64,000 nt of DNA from Eunapius fragilis (Eukaryota > Porifera > Demospongiae > Spongillida > Spongillidae). The stretch covers positions 1,819,124 to 1,883,123 of the forward strand of contig OY811974.1 in assembly GCA_963681505.1 (NCBI GenBank), given 5' to 3'. Every line of letters starts with the position of its first letter. Position 1 is the stretch's first letter. Below, one piece after another: positions 32,669 to 45,200 of this stretch. The notes beneath the pieces are model-generated. The model saw only the letters and a list, made by a program, of their open reading frames with translations, was not told where the DNA came from and searched no databases. The position numbers and the translations under genes were made by a program.

Positions 32669-35600
32669 CTGCTAACGAGAACAGCACGAGCTTTTTGTGT
32701 TCTCTTAAAGCAAACAGTTTGAAGACTGGAACAAAACATTAAAATGACTGTCTTTGCCTTCCAGTTTGATATCAACAAAGAGCTAAACTATCCATTTCTT
32801 GATACGCGAGTAATGTGTAGGTCACATTAAAAATGATATTCACGACCTGGGTCAATTCCTGATATAGATTCATATGACATCCAATTATAAATTATAACCC
32901 CCCAAGTGATTTTCCTCAACAATGTCCATTAAAAAAAAACGTTATCTAATCATAAATCATAAATTGGATGTGTATGACAAGATGAAAAAAATTCTGGCAC
33001 GACTACTCACACCTTACCACAACTCCATCGCAACACTCACCTGACACACTTCATCTGGCTTCAGGTCTTGCAGCAGCAGCGACACCAATTCCTCAGTGTA
33101 ATTACCCACAAACCCAACACACTGCAAAAAAAAAAAAAAGCAACAAAAATAATAATAATAATAATAAACCGAGACGCTAAAACCACCAAAGTAAGAATTA
33201 GGGCAGAAAAGCTGACCTCAGACTTGATAGTGTCAGGCATGATATCACAAACCGTTTCCAACACCTTGGCAACTTCAGGCTTTAAAAGGAAACAAGAATA
33301 GCCTTCAGTGATCACACATACAAAAATATTAACGAGAATTGTGTGGCAAAAAGTAAAAAAATAATGGTTTCACCTCAGTGGCATTGTCAGCCAGGTATGC
33401 GTCAGCAACATTGACAACCACCTTGCAGATGTCACAGTCATCTAGGTATGGGATAGGATGAGGGGATAGCTAAATAAACATGGAGTAGACATACCTATAA
33501 ATATGTTTTTATTTATATTTATTTTAATACATATTCTGTACTATCCTTAATTAATAATTATTAGGCTGTGTTCACCAATAGTGTATTGTACAATTATTGT
33601 GTGGTTCACCAATAGTATCAAGTCTATTTTAATAAGTGACATACATGCATGCATACATACACACACACAGACATACCCGCACGCACACACACACAATACA
33701 TACACACACTGAACATAATAATATTACTATTTCTGCTGATAAACTTACAACATGTGAGCTATCTGGCCGGCTTTCACCCACAGTACTTACTTATGGCTTC
33801 TGTGTTGGCCTGGACGATACACACACCAAGTAGTGTGCACAGTAGCTTGGGGGAAGTCCCTTCCACAATGAGCTTGATGATGTCCGGTCCATAGGTTGCC
33901 ACAAACGAGTCACACTATCAGTGCAGGGGGGGTTAGAAAGTAGAACACAAGAACACATAAAAAAAAAACGGTATGAAAGCTACAGCAACAGCTCTGTCAA
34001 AGAAAACAGACCATTACATACCTGCGAAAGGTGGGGGCTTTACGGTGGGAGTGTGTGGTTGAGCATGTATGTGCATATGTATACGCTGAGGACACCATTA
34101 GAACGCCTCTGCTGTTGTGAATGTGTTTAATTGCTACTATAGTATAAGTGTATGGACGTGTTCAGTTGTCCTTATGTTGGGGAGAGGACGAGGGGGCGCT
34201 TGCTGTGGTTACACATAAGGCATTTGTACTGCAAATACTTCTCAATGATGACACTAGCCATGGCATAAACAATACTCATATAGGAGGCAGACAAAGTTAT
34301 ACAGGGAGTTGGTGCCCACCAAGGTGGGAGGGGCCAGTACGTGGTACACATCACAATCACCATGGCAACAAATTCTTACATCTTGCTTCAGTGTGCTTGG
34401 GAGTACGCTACAGACGTCTTTCAAAGCTGCTTCAATCTCAGCCTAAATGCACAAGTTAAAAAGAAATAGCAGCAAGGAAGACGGTTATGATGACTTACAC
34501 CCAAAAGACCTATCCTGTTACCTCTGTAGCGTTATTGATAATGAGATCGTCCAGCTCCTTCACCACTAGCTCACACACAAGGCACAGGAGCCCCTGTTCC
34601 TGAACAACATTTACAAGGGACAGACATAAGACAAAATGTAAGTGAACCAGCCGACCTTTTATTGTGATGATCAAGATAATTGCAGCATTGTCTTACTAGA
34701 CCTTACAAAACACAGCATTGACTCACATCCACACACAAGCGCGTGCATACACACACATACACACTATGTACAATGTATTTAAGTCCACACACCAAAGGTG
34801 GTGTAAGGCCTAACCTCAAAAGAAGAAATGTTGTTACGTAGCATATACATGTGTGTTTATGTACACAGAGAGAGATGCACATGATACATGCATTAATCAA
34901 ATGTTACCTTCACTTTTGGCTCGTCAGCTTCATTTTCGATAAAGTAGTATGCAAACATGTGTGTGTGCATGTGTGTGTGTGTGTGATCATATTATGAATT
35001 TCATTTATATGCATATCGGAAATTTTCCAGCAAAATCATTCTTCTGGAGTTATAATTTATCACTAAAAATTGCATGTTAATCAATATATCTTCTCAACAA
35101 CGCTTTTCTTTAACATCATTTCCCGCTAATAAATCGATTTTAGTGCTCCAGAGATTTTCGCTGCTGTGAGTACCAACCCGTTGGATTAAAATTCCCAAGG
35201 AAAGAAGAAAGACATAATCGCGCGCAATTGTGCACGAAAAATGGCCATAAACGCGCCAAAGTGCACGGTCTTCAAAACGCTGTATCTTCTTGATTGTGCA
35301 ATATAGTAGAGCTACATTTTGCATATTTACAAAGCAGTTCTGTGCCTATAGAAGTCCAAAGATGGTTTAGTTTGCGATGCATCGTTCCGAAGATATTCAC
35401 AATCAACTTAGAGCAAGATTTCGTGGGCTTCAAGTACAAAACCCAGCGAAATCAAGCCCTTTACTTGAATGTGAATATCTTCGGAACGATGCATCGCAAA
35501 TTAAACCATCTTTGGATTTCTATAGACACAGGACCGCTTTGTAAATATGCAAAATGTAGCTCCACTATATTGCACAATCAATGAGATACAGCGTCTTGAA

Positions 35601-36281
35601 GACCGTGCATTTATGGCCGTTTTTTGCGCACAATTGCGTCGTTTCCCCCCCCCCCCCCCAGGTGAATCCATGCAACAGGTACAAGAATTGTAAGCTCATT
35701 AAATATGGTATATTTACAGGTGTTATGTACGCTATTTACATGTTCAGATCGTTGACTTGAATGTTATCCGTTACGTAGACATTGCTGTGCAAATTGAGCG
35801 CACAATTTCTTGCCGTGTAATAATTAAAAAGCAAACCACACCCATTCAATGTATACCTACACTATCAGTGTGAATCGAGCAGGAAAATGTTCACTTACTT
35901 TACAAAACCATATCCTCATAACGGATAGCATTTAAATCAACAGACTGGGCATTTAAATAGCTACAGGACTCTTCTACATAAATACCAAATTAGACAAACT
36001 CTAATCACACTTGTGCCTGAGGATACGTGGGATTCTAACTGGATGGGTTAGTTGGTGAACTTTGCGCTCATGGGAACAAGTGTAGGATATTTGAAAGGGA
36101 AGCGTCGTAAGGTTGTGAAGATATACAGATTCATGTAAATTTTTATAGCATAACTCCCAGAAGGGCAATTTTGCTGGAAACTGTCCCATATAAACAATAC
36201 AGAACCTCTATCTCTACGAGCACGTGTACATGTGCTGTTCGTATGCTTAGGCGGCGTAACATTTATACAATGGTAAGGTAT

Positions 36282-36334
<53 letters not shown>

Positions 36335-39300
36335 GTGCACCCCCACTGGCAATAGCCAGTCATGCACACAGGTAAACATTCATACACTGGGCCAAAAGTG
36401 GAATTTCAGATTATTTCGGCTATACACATGTGACATTTAATAGAAATTTTAGCCTGCTGTATGACATGTCACATTTCCTCACGTGTACTTACAACTGTGG
36501 AAATGTGTATGGCCATTCCAAGTTTCATTTCATTTTGGGTATATGCAAAATGTGACATTTCAGTACAGATTTCATCCCCTGTACAAAATGTTACATTATG
36601 TGCATGTGTAAAATTTGCTCGAAACGTGTATACGATGCATGCGTTATTGAAATTTGACATTTTAGAGTGATTTCCACGTCACACAAATGATAACATTTTG
36701 TGGGAAATATCACAAGGTCGAGTCTACAAATAGAAAATTTAAATGAAACACATATTGATGCGCAATAAAACATCCTGCGCGCTGCAGCAGTGTATTGCTG
36801 AGTACTTCTCTCCTTATATGGCTAGGCCTACAGAGTGACAGTTATGAAAAATGAGTTCATGTCTTCAGAGGACAACACTGATGGCGATGGGGTCAAAAGG
36901 ACAACTCCATTGTTTTACACCCTCTACCCTGGAGTGAGTAATGTGTTTCACTAAATAAGTAAATTCAACAATGACCATAAATTGTCTGTTGCAAAATGAA
37001 TGTCTGATGTATATCGTTTTTCAGAAGAGGGTGAAAGTATACCAGGATGAGTCATTTACCAGATGTGATCAGCTGCTATACCGTATGCATACTCAATGGC
37101 CACACGCATGGATATAGTGATTATGGTCAGCTGCAGTATTTACCTTCAAAATGCTTATTCAAAGTTGATATCCTTTGCTTACAATTCAACCATTAAAAGT
37201 TAATGTCAAATATGCATGTGTAATTAATTATAATAATGCATAAAAGATATTTCAGTCAATAAAATGATGTATGAAATGAGACATTTTCTACATTTGTGCA
37301 ACATGTCATCTTACCTCCACCTGAAATATGACATGTTACACTGAAGGAAATTTGTATGAAAGTCAGCTATCCTTATATGTCAATACAGCATGAAAATGTG
37401 ACATTTCATTCTGGTTGAAATGTAGCTAAAATATGAAATTTCAAACATCAAAATTCATCACGAAATCCCACTTCTGGCCCAGTGCTACCCATGAGCATTT
37501 TTTGGGGAGGGCAGGAACTATATTCATTGCTAAATTTTACCAAATGTGGTCAAGGTCAGTGATGAATATATGCATTATAGACCTAAGCCTTGATATCAGT
37601 AAGTGTACATCAATACCACAAGAAGTGGGGAAGGGGAGGGGGATGAGGTCTTACCCACTACTACTGCTGGTGGAGTGGACTGGAAACACAGGCCAAGTAC
37701 AGTGCATACCACAGTTGGAGAAGTTCCCTCCATAATGAGCTTGATTATTTGTGGACCATAGGTGGTTACGAAGCTCTGGCACTATGAATTACAAGCACAA
37801 CAGTTGAGCTTGAGAGCTTCCATGACACAACACACAAGCGTGCAGAGACTACATCACGTGTACACAGGAATGAACACACATGAGGATAAGAATAAGTAAA
37901 GCGACAACCGTGATAAGTCAGACAACACAAGAAACAATATACTTATTTACTAATGCTTTTGGGGAAACAGACTTGCACCAAAACACACACACACACAACA
38001 CAATAATATGACAAACAACAGTAGGAAAAAACGATGACAGGTTGTTTTATATATGTGTGTGGTGGTATATACATAAGCTGAGCTGCTTATACACCCCCCC
38101 CCCCCCCCCCACCTCCCACAGAGAGGGCCTTACATCTGACTTAAGAGTACTTGGGAGGAGGGTGCACACCTTCTCTAGGGCTGCTTCGATCTCTGCCTGC
38201 ACACGGAGAGTTAGAGGAGGGTAACAGGGGGAGGGTGAGTAAATATGACAGATATGGTATTCATTGTTAGTGTGGGCACTGGCCACCTGCTCACCTCTGT
38301 GGCATTGGTGACCAACATTGACTCCAGATCCTTCATCACTAGCTCACACACAATGCATAGAAGACCCTCTGGGCGCTGGGTTTAGAAAGAAATTGAAAAG
38401 GTAGTTAAAAATTAAAGGTATCAGACTAATTAAAGGTATCAATGCACACATCGATAACTATTATGCTAGTAATGTAAACCATAATAAAGTTATACATTGC
38501 TTTTTAAAAACTACCCCCCCCCCCCCCAACTCCAGTTGTAGGGCTAATAAAGTGGGTGTGGTCATAAGATAAGATGTGATGAGGTGAGGGTTGGGATGGT
38601 AGGAGGGGGTGGTTGTTAAGTTGTAGAGTAAGGTCAAGTGATGTTGACCACAGGTCAGGTGATGTTGACCATGGGTCAGGTGATGTTGACCATGGGTCAG
38701 GTGATGTTGACCATGGGTCAGGTGATGTTGACCATGGGTCAGGTGATGTTGACCATGGGTCAGGTGATGTTGACCACAGGTCAGGTGATGTCAAGAAACA
38801 GATCATGCCATTGTGTGTGCAATTATGCTAATCAGCATATCAGAGTGCACTCTGAACAAACAATCCCAGGCTCTCACCTTCCAACTGTTGTCGAGGCAAT
38901 ATTCAAACTGCCCGCACTGGGAGGCGGTGGTGAGGTCGCGACACCAGTAGGAGGGTCCCTTCTCACAATCAGCGCTCAGGTTCCCAGCCCATGCTGTATC
39001 GGGTGTAGTGCAAAATTGAAATACACATCACATGCTCCCTCAAAACATTAAGACAGTCAAACCAACTAGATAATAGTTACCACCTGGGCAAGCCGTAGTT
39101 CTGTCTGACCTTCATTACTGCTACCTAAAGTCTATAATATGTTGAACGGCAGGGGTTAAAGTTACTGATTGGATGAAACAATAGTGTAAGGACTACTGCA
39201 ACCGCGCAGACTGAACCGCTCGTAGAAATAACGTCGCTAATAAATAATGTAAACTCTAAAAACTACTGTACACACCGCGCGTCATGGCACTCATGCAAGC

Positions 39301-39866
39301 TTTCCTCCCATACATTTTTACATTCTTTTAGACCCCGGAACTTTACGTTTTTTTGTGGATACCCTCTCCTTACAAACATGCCAATAAGACGCTTAGAGAA
39401 GCAAACAACTTCTGAAAATACTAGCGGAACACCGCCAGCTGAGACGTGTGACATTGTATAAAGGGCCTACGCTAGTTCGTTTGATTAGATACGCTCCACA
39501 GCCATGACCTTAGGCTGCTATCTCGTAGTGCTGCAGTATCGTTGATTTTTTTTTCCGTTTTGAACAAAAAGGATTGTCACGCGGTCGATACGCCCCCCAC
39601 CACCTCTACATATTTGCGCGCAGCAGAAACTGGTTAAAAGAAGTTCAAACGTTTCTTCTTCGAGTCGAGCGCAGTCATGGCTGGGACACGCGCGAGCACA
39701 GAATAGGATAGGCGTGGCAAACACGTATCAAACATACTGCTGAGGTCGCCAACGCTTTGATTGCACCAAACGAGGCCACGCGCTGCTTGGCCCGCTAACC
39801 AAAACGTCACTTACCAGCACTCCAGCAACTGAAGAGCACAACACAAAGCGTTAGTCCCTGGTTCAT
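32612..39866 (-). CDS. PSAP-like: Prosaposin-like precursor, gene B
   Basis: Second prosaposin-like gene. Exons: 39815-39866 (signal peptide), 38878-38993 (saposin A), 38295-38375, 38134-38196, 37655-37781, 34908-34927 (tentative linker), 34522-34599, 34380-34442, 33791-33914, 33374-33441, 33217-33279, 33041-33121, 32612-32668. This gives saposin A plus three saposin-B domains. In gene B the last two exons of each B domain are fused, unlike gene A. The third B domain stops after VCQ, without its sixth Cys, and the next phase-compatible exon is Ser-rich. The terminal exon is not resolved; one possibility is a tiny exon at about 32530 (acceptor CTTCAG, five codons, TGA). No second saposin-A domain was seen. 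Confidence 0.83.
33041..33441 (-). CDS. Gene B saposin-B domain 3 (3 exons, end atypical)
   Basis: Exons 33374-33441 (CDICKVVVNVADAYL, sequon NAT), 33217-33279 (AKVLETVCDIMPDTI), 33041-33121 (CVGFVGNYTEELVSLL ... DEVCQ). Five Cys are present. The usual LGxC end should come from the next exon, but none with that sequence was found. Confidence 0.82.
33791..34599 (-). CDS. Gene B saposin-B domain 2 (3 exons)
   Basis: Exons 34522-34599 (LLCLVCELVVKELDDL, sequon NAT), 34380-34442 (EAALKDVCSVLPSTL), 33791-33914 (CDSFVATYGPDIIKLI ... LLCTLLGVC). Very similar to domain 1, so an internal tandem duplication of a three-exon set. Confidence 0.87.
34908..34927 (-). CDS. Gene B linker micro-exon (tentative)
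   Basis: A 20-nt candidate exon (ADEPKVK with flanking bases) with AG acceptor and GTAACA donor. It is the only short piece I found that converts phase 1 (after 37655) to phase 0 (before 34599). The polypyrimidine tract is weak. Confidence 0.35.
35019..36190. mobile_element. ~1.2-kb composite foldback element in gene B intron
   Basis: Outer ends TTTCCAGCAAAATCATTCTT and a mirrored AAGGGCAATTTTGCTGGAAA belong to the 'GTGTCCAG' family. Inside is a second, ~180-bp-arm inverted repeat (35218-35405 against 35463-35636, sharing GATGCATCGTTCCGAAGATA). Confidence 0.7.
36283..36337. repeat. (GT)n microsatellite
   Basis: GT run in a gene B intron. Confidence 0.95.
37655..38375 (-). CDS. Gene B saposin-B domain 1 (3 exons)
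   Basis: Exons 38295-38375 (LLCIVCELVMKDLESM, sequon NAT), 38134-38196 (EAALEKVCTLLPSTL), 37655-37781 (CQSFVTTYGPQIIKLI ... VVCTVLGLC). Six Cys, family-typical LGLC end. The last exon ends in phase 1. Confidence 0.87.
38640..38786. repeat. 21-bp minisatellite, 7 units
   Basis: Seven head-to-tail units of GATGTTGACCATGGGTCAGG plus one base, two with ACAG in place of TGGG, in a gene B intron. Confidence 0.95.
38878..38993 (-). CDS. Gene B exon 2: saposin-A domain
   Basis: WAGNLSADCEKGPSYWC ... CGQFEYCLDNSWK, donor GTGAGA. Only about five base differences from gene A exon 2 over the ~115 aligned bases. Confidence 0.88.
39815..39866 (-). CDS. Gene B exon 1: signal peptide
   Basis: ATG at 39866 starts MNQGLTLCVVLFSCWSA, donor GTAAGT, phase 1 as in gene A exon 1. 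Confidence 0.78.
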
Positions 39867-41847
39867 TTTTTAAAAGTTCAGCAGACAGATGACGAATAAT
39901 GACGTAATACTAATTTTTAACCTGTTACCGAAAAAATTTTTGGGCATAGTAAATGAGTACTAACAGTTATCCAACATCGAGTGTTCCTTAACTATTAATA
40001 ATTCATGGTTCACACAGTCAGTGATGTTTCTGACAGATGTATCAAGTTAAAATAACTCATCCCTTATACAGACAATCTTGGTTCTATATAGGACAACATC
40101 GGAAGTTTCGTTAGAAACTTCCATATAGGATTTGACCACGACTATGAATGTCATTAAAAAAACGCGACCCGTCTGTAACACTCCCGACGATCGGATCGTG
40201 TAGCTTGTTTTAGCGATCGATCTAGAAGTCAAAAATGAGTAGTTTCGTTTTTGTTTCATGTCGCTGAACCGCGTGGTTGTTGAGAACAAGAGTGTACTGC
40301 CCGTCCTCGTACCCAGTCTCGGAACAAGGGGCGGGTCGTCTTCTTCTTCTTCCTCTCCTTCTTCTTGGCAACGCATAACTCAGGACAGGAACATTTCTAA
40401 GCGATGAAAATTTCACCAATAGCTTCAGAATCGGCTGGAGGACTCGCTTTTATATAATATAATACTTTGATAAACAATCGACTATCAGCCTCCTATGTCT
40501 TGTATAATTTAATTACGGTATATAAACGGCATGTGTGAAAAGGGAGAAGCAGCCATACAACAGTCATTGGGTTACTTGGGTATGAAAAAAAATTAAGAAA
40601 ACAAGTAAATAAAAACATTCTCTACGAGAAAGTTGGTGGGATATAGGATTTGATTATGACATTGGTGGTGTAAAAAGCAAGGAAACAAGGTCTTATCAGA
40701 AGGGAAATGTCATAGTCCTATATTTAGCACACAAACAACACATGCCCTAGAAATGTGCTAAATATAGGACTATGACATTTTCCCTTCTGATAAGACCTTG
40801 TTTCCTTGCTTTTTACACCACCAATGTCATAATCAAATCCTATATCCCACCAACTTTCTCGTAGAGAATGTTTTTATTTACTTGTATCATTATTTCTGAT
40901 ACTACATTGCTCAATTACGTACTTACTTTTATTCTTTGAAGATGTGGATAACTGCGATTTAGAACCATATTTAAATACGATATGCACACAAATAAGCAGT
41001 ACACAAATATGGTGCACACAACCAGGCTAACATTCTCGAACAGTTTTGCAGACATCCACGGGCTGAATTTTTCCATTCATGTCAAGGTTCTCTTCCCTCA
41101 GGCATATTTTCTAGCATTACCATGCTGGGGTTGGTGGACATATTACCAGGTGTCTCATGACGCATAGGATCGGATTGGTAACAGGGATAACAGGATTTCC
41201 ACCTTCACATGTTGTTGGTATCATGACAACGGTGTTGCCACTGGTTTGATGACCATTGGACCTATATAATGACCTCAATGAGCTACAGACAGCAGTGAAA
41301 TGGTGGTTAGGGGTGGATCACTTGAGGCAGAGGTGCGAAAGCACAGAGCCAATGACCCAAGTGCTCTGAGCTGGGATGGGTTTGTGTCCCACTCGCTGTA
41401 GAGACGTACGTCAACTGGGGCAAAGAGGCTCAAGCCACCTTCTCCTGCCTTGCATCTTGCATCGCCGCCACCTCAACAACCAAGCTTTGGGTAAAATGTA
41501 TAGCAGGCTAAACTTCACCCTTGTCCGAGCCATCTCAAGGGCCATCCTGGGTAGATACCTACCCATTTAGAATTATACTGTGTGTTTAAATGTACGACTA
41601 TTATCCTGAAATATAGGACATTGCAATAACTAGTTTCATTGCACAAAATTATCACAACTTAGCCCGTATACCTTTTCAGAAAACAAAGGAACTACATTTA
41701 ATGAGAAAAAAAAAAAAATAGCGCAAAGTGATATCACTGCACTGATGCACAAGTAAATGATACACACTGAGAAGACAAAATATATGTAATTTTAAAATGT
41801 TATTGTTAGATTAGCAGCAGGGTTGGAATTTGTGCAATCTTGGAGCT
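39867..41847. other. Spacer between prosaposin gene B and receptor D
   Basis: Holds gene B's promoter and receptor D's 3' UTR, and a near-perfect 285-bp foldback element (40601-40885). No supported gene. A plus-strand frame at 41376-41570 looks like a small piece of a dispersed repeat, not a gene. Confidence 0.5.
40601..40885. mobile_element. Foldback element, 'CAACTTTCTC' family copy 2
   Basis: Nearly perfect inverted repeat over ~130-bp arms, from ACAAGTAAATAAAAACATTC to its mirror. Shares the arm GAGAAAGTTGGTGGGATATA with copy 1. Recent by its low arm divergence. Confidence 0.88.
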
Positions 41848-42271
41848 TCAGCTGCTGCTTTCCGTGCCAATTTTCTCACTTGCTGTGCTGTTTTCTTGCA
41901 CAACCATGCCACTAGGTGTATCATAATGCAGAACAAATGGATTTCCGACAGTGTCATAATGGTTTATCAAAGGATTTCCACCTGTGTTGCTGGGTGCCAC
42001 ATTGTCACAGGTTTCATAATCACCAGAGGAACTGCCAATAAATTGGCCATTGCCTATGGCCTGGTAACTGTTATCAGCAGTTGTTTTCTTGGCATCTGCA
42101 TTGGTATCAATGCTTGTGGGAGCATCACCGATAGTGGCATAGTCATACAAAGCCGGAGTAGTAGATGTGTTGACACTACCGGCAACGGAATCACTCACAA
42201 TCTGATACGCTGGGTTTATTGTAGTGTCATACGGAGCCACTGCAACATTATCTTTGCTGTAAATAGGATTC
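41848..42271 (-). CDS. Receptor D Tyr-rich cytoplasmic tail
   Basis: About 140 residues with [35 protein letters not shown] and HYDTP, ending ESSS and TGA at 41850-41848. NPxY motifs bind PTB adaptors and clathrin machinery; repeated YxxV/I and YDT sites could be SH2 docking sites if phosphorylated. Much longer than the tails of C and E. Confidence 0.82.
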
Positions 42272-45200
42272 CTGATAGAAAAGAAATGGTTCACAGATAG
42301 CTCATTGCTTTCATTTATAACTATCATCTGCAAGCTTACAAATATGTTGCAAATTTACAAGCATGCAGAGACAAAATGTGTGCGCTAAGCTTTGTGTTAC
42401 CAAACTTAGTGGCATGTATGTTTAATGCTGACGAGTTCCCAAAAATTTTCTTCCTTTCATAACTAGTGTGAAATTCAACGCTATGACAACCCCTATCAAT
42501 GTGAATGTTACATCATGGTACTATATAAGTTCTTACTTGAAAGATATTTTCTTCATCCTTCTATAGCTCCAAAGTGCAACTATTAAGAACAGAATGATTC
42601 CAGTAGCTACAGTGAAGCCAATGATTGCACCAACAATGATTCCCACTTCTGATGTCAGTTTCTGTGGTTCTTCAATTATGTATTGGCATCCTGCATCATC
42701 CAAGGACTGAATGACAACTTTGCAGCTCTTATCTACATGTAATGCCACCCCTTGTATAGTTACGGTGGAGTTACCAGAAGACACCCAATGTTGTAAATAG
42801 GTAACCAGTGTGGTCTCAGCACTTCCTCGAAGTGTTAAGCTGACATTGTCAAAACAGAATATGCTTGGACTGTAGACAGTAAATCGACAAGAGCATAATG
42901 GGTTCACATTATTTTCTATCCATTTTGTTATAAGTTCAGTTATTCCATTGTCCATCTGCAGAGAAAAAACATTTGTGCAGTGCAGGTGTGTTTTTTTTTG
43001 TACAGAATTAGTTGTAACTCACAACATATATGGAATGTTCTCTTATAAAACCACCCAAACAAATTTATATTTCAGTATTAAAATTTATATGGTTCTTTAT
43101 ATGATTTAGTTACATAGATCCACTGTCTCCTTACTACAATTTAATTTTGATCATAAAATCCCCCTTTTCAACAATGGAATTGTGATTGTATAAAGTAATT
43201 AGGGTAACTTCTGAATGTAATTCACAGAGTATATTTTAATGCTGAACTGAATGGTTTTTATGTTGTGCTACAAAACACCCTCACCTTCCAACTAGTGCAG
43301 TTATTGACCTCCATTAATCGCAGTTGTATAAGTGTTGTGGGGCCTTTACAGGTTGGAGAGATAGCATCAAGATAAAATCTATAATTAAGCTTGCAATGGT
43401 TAAATCCTGACCAATACATTGTGGCAAGAAAGAATCTCACTAAAAACTTGACAATCCTTTGCATACTTTTGGCCTTTACGTTATGACAATGCAATCATGT
43501 ATGTACAGTGTCATGTTACTTGGTACACTAGTGGACACATCATTTCAATGCATAACAATATGAGGTATATACATCAAAAATGAATGAATCTCCAAGCTTT
43601 AGATGTATTAACATGTTCAGAAGTCACAATGCATATATTTGTATGTGTCCATGTACCTTATTTCTAACATAACACTTCCTATTTGAAAGGTTGCATTGGT
43701 TCAACCACTTGGCCTTTAACACATCAAGGTAATGAAATTATAATAGGCGTTGTATTATAATGTTGGGTTTCAATTTCAAAATAAATCTTTGGACATAGTC
43801 TACTTTCTAAAATGCAGTGCAAAATTTTTATTTGGCAGCAAAATGGCATAAGGTAGATTTACGTGCACATGTGGTGTTGTCATTTTTCAAGACATATCCT
43901 GAATTGCATGAACAGATATAACCTCCAATAGTATTGATACACAGTTGCGAGCAATTTCCATTGTTGTTTAAGCACTCGTTGGTGGCTGAGAATATAAAGA
44001 GCATTAGGTCAGTGAAGTATTTGCAGAAAATCGAACCACTGCATGCTGTGTTATCAAGCAATTAAACTGTATGAAACTACTAGCATTTCAAACTTCATAC
44101 ATACTTGTGGACAGTCATACAATATTTGTATTGAGCATCATATGCTTTTGCGACTAGATATCAAATTGTGCACACCGTTTACTTTTTTGATTGCAATGGA
44201 ATGAGATGTTTATTTACACAAAATGTGATAAAATATACATTTCCATTTACCAGCACATGTTTTGCTGTCAACGTTCAAGGAGTAACCAACATTGCATGAA
44301 CATAAGAAGCTTCCATTGGTATTGGCACAGTTTTGTGCACAACCTCCATTATTGGTTAGGCACTCATCAATATCTGACAGAAAAGATTATATAAGAACAA
44401 TAAGCATTGCTATGCAACGCATGTGTGCTCTCACCAGTGCATGTTTGGTTATCAGTGGTTAAAGCATAACCACTCTTACAGGAGCATCCATTTGTGTCAG
44501 TGCAAATCTGCATACAATTTCCATTTCCGGGTGCACACACACTCATATCTTGAAAAAAAGTAAACACATTTCATAGTATTTTTTATTTCATTCATTGGAT
44601 GAAATTGCTCACTTGTACATGTCTTCCCATCTGCATGTAACAAATAACCCCGCATACATGAGCAATAGAAACTTCCAGGTGTGTTAGTGCAGATTTGAGA
44701 GCAATTTGAATTGTTAGTCAAACACTCATTCACATCTGTAGGTGAGGCCACATTTAATGGAAGAACACTTTATATACAAAGGTTAAAAGTAAATTAATTA
44801 ATGTTACACAAAGACTATTTCATCTTTTGTCATTTGAACCAGAACCTGGTTCCCTCCCCATGAATCTATATTGGATTGCTCAATAAATGTATGAAGTCAC
44901 CATATCTAATATTGCTAAGTTAACATTTCATAGGTATTGTGTCGAAACTGGAATTATAAAATGCAGATTAAAGTTCATAAAGCAATGACGTAATAATTTA
45001 TTCACATTAACTTGCAATGCATGTAAGCTTAGAATAATAATTTACCTGGAACACATGTATGAACTTGGTTTCCTTTGTACATCACTTTCCTTCGTACTGC
45101 ATCACTGTTTAGGTTTTCAGTACATCCTACTCGGGCACCTCCTCTTCCCGCATCCAGGTTCCAGCACAGTCTGTGTGCACAGTCACCAGCTGCCTGTCCA

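Larger units (their letters stand above)
34928..37654. other. Long intron of gene B
   Basis: Between saposin-B domains 1 and 2. Apart from the composite element and (GT)n I see no exon; a full extra saposin-B domain is absent. Confidence 0.5.

Noticed and set aside
38640..38786. CRISPR-like regular repeats
   Set aside because: Units are contiguous without spacers, and the genome is eukaryotic.
38504..39051. Repeated 'WSTSPDP' and 'MLTMGQV' frames
   Set aside because: The 21-bp minisatellite has a multiple-of-three unit, so frames stay open by chance.
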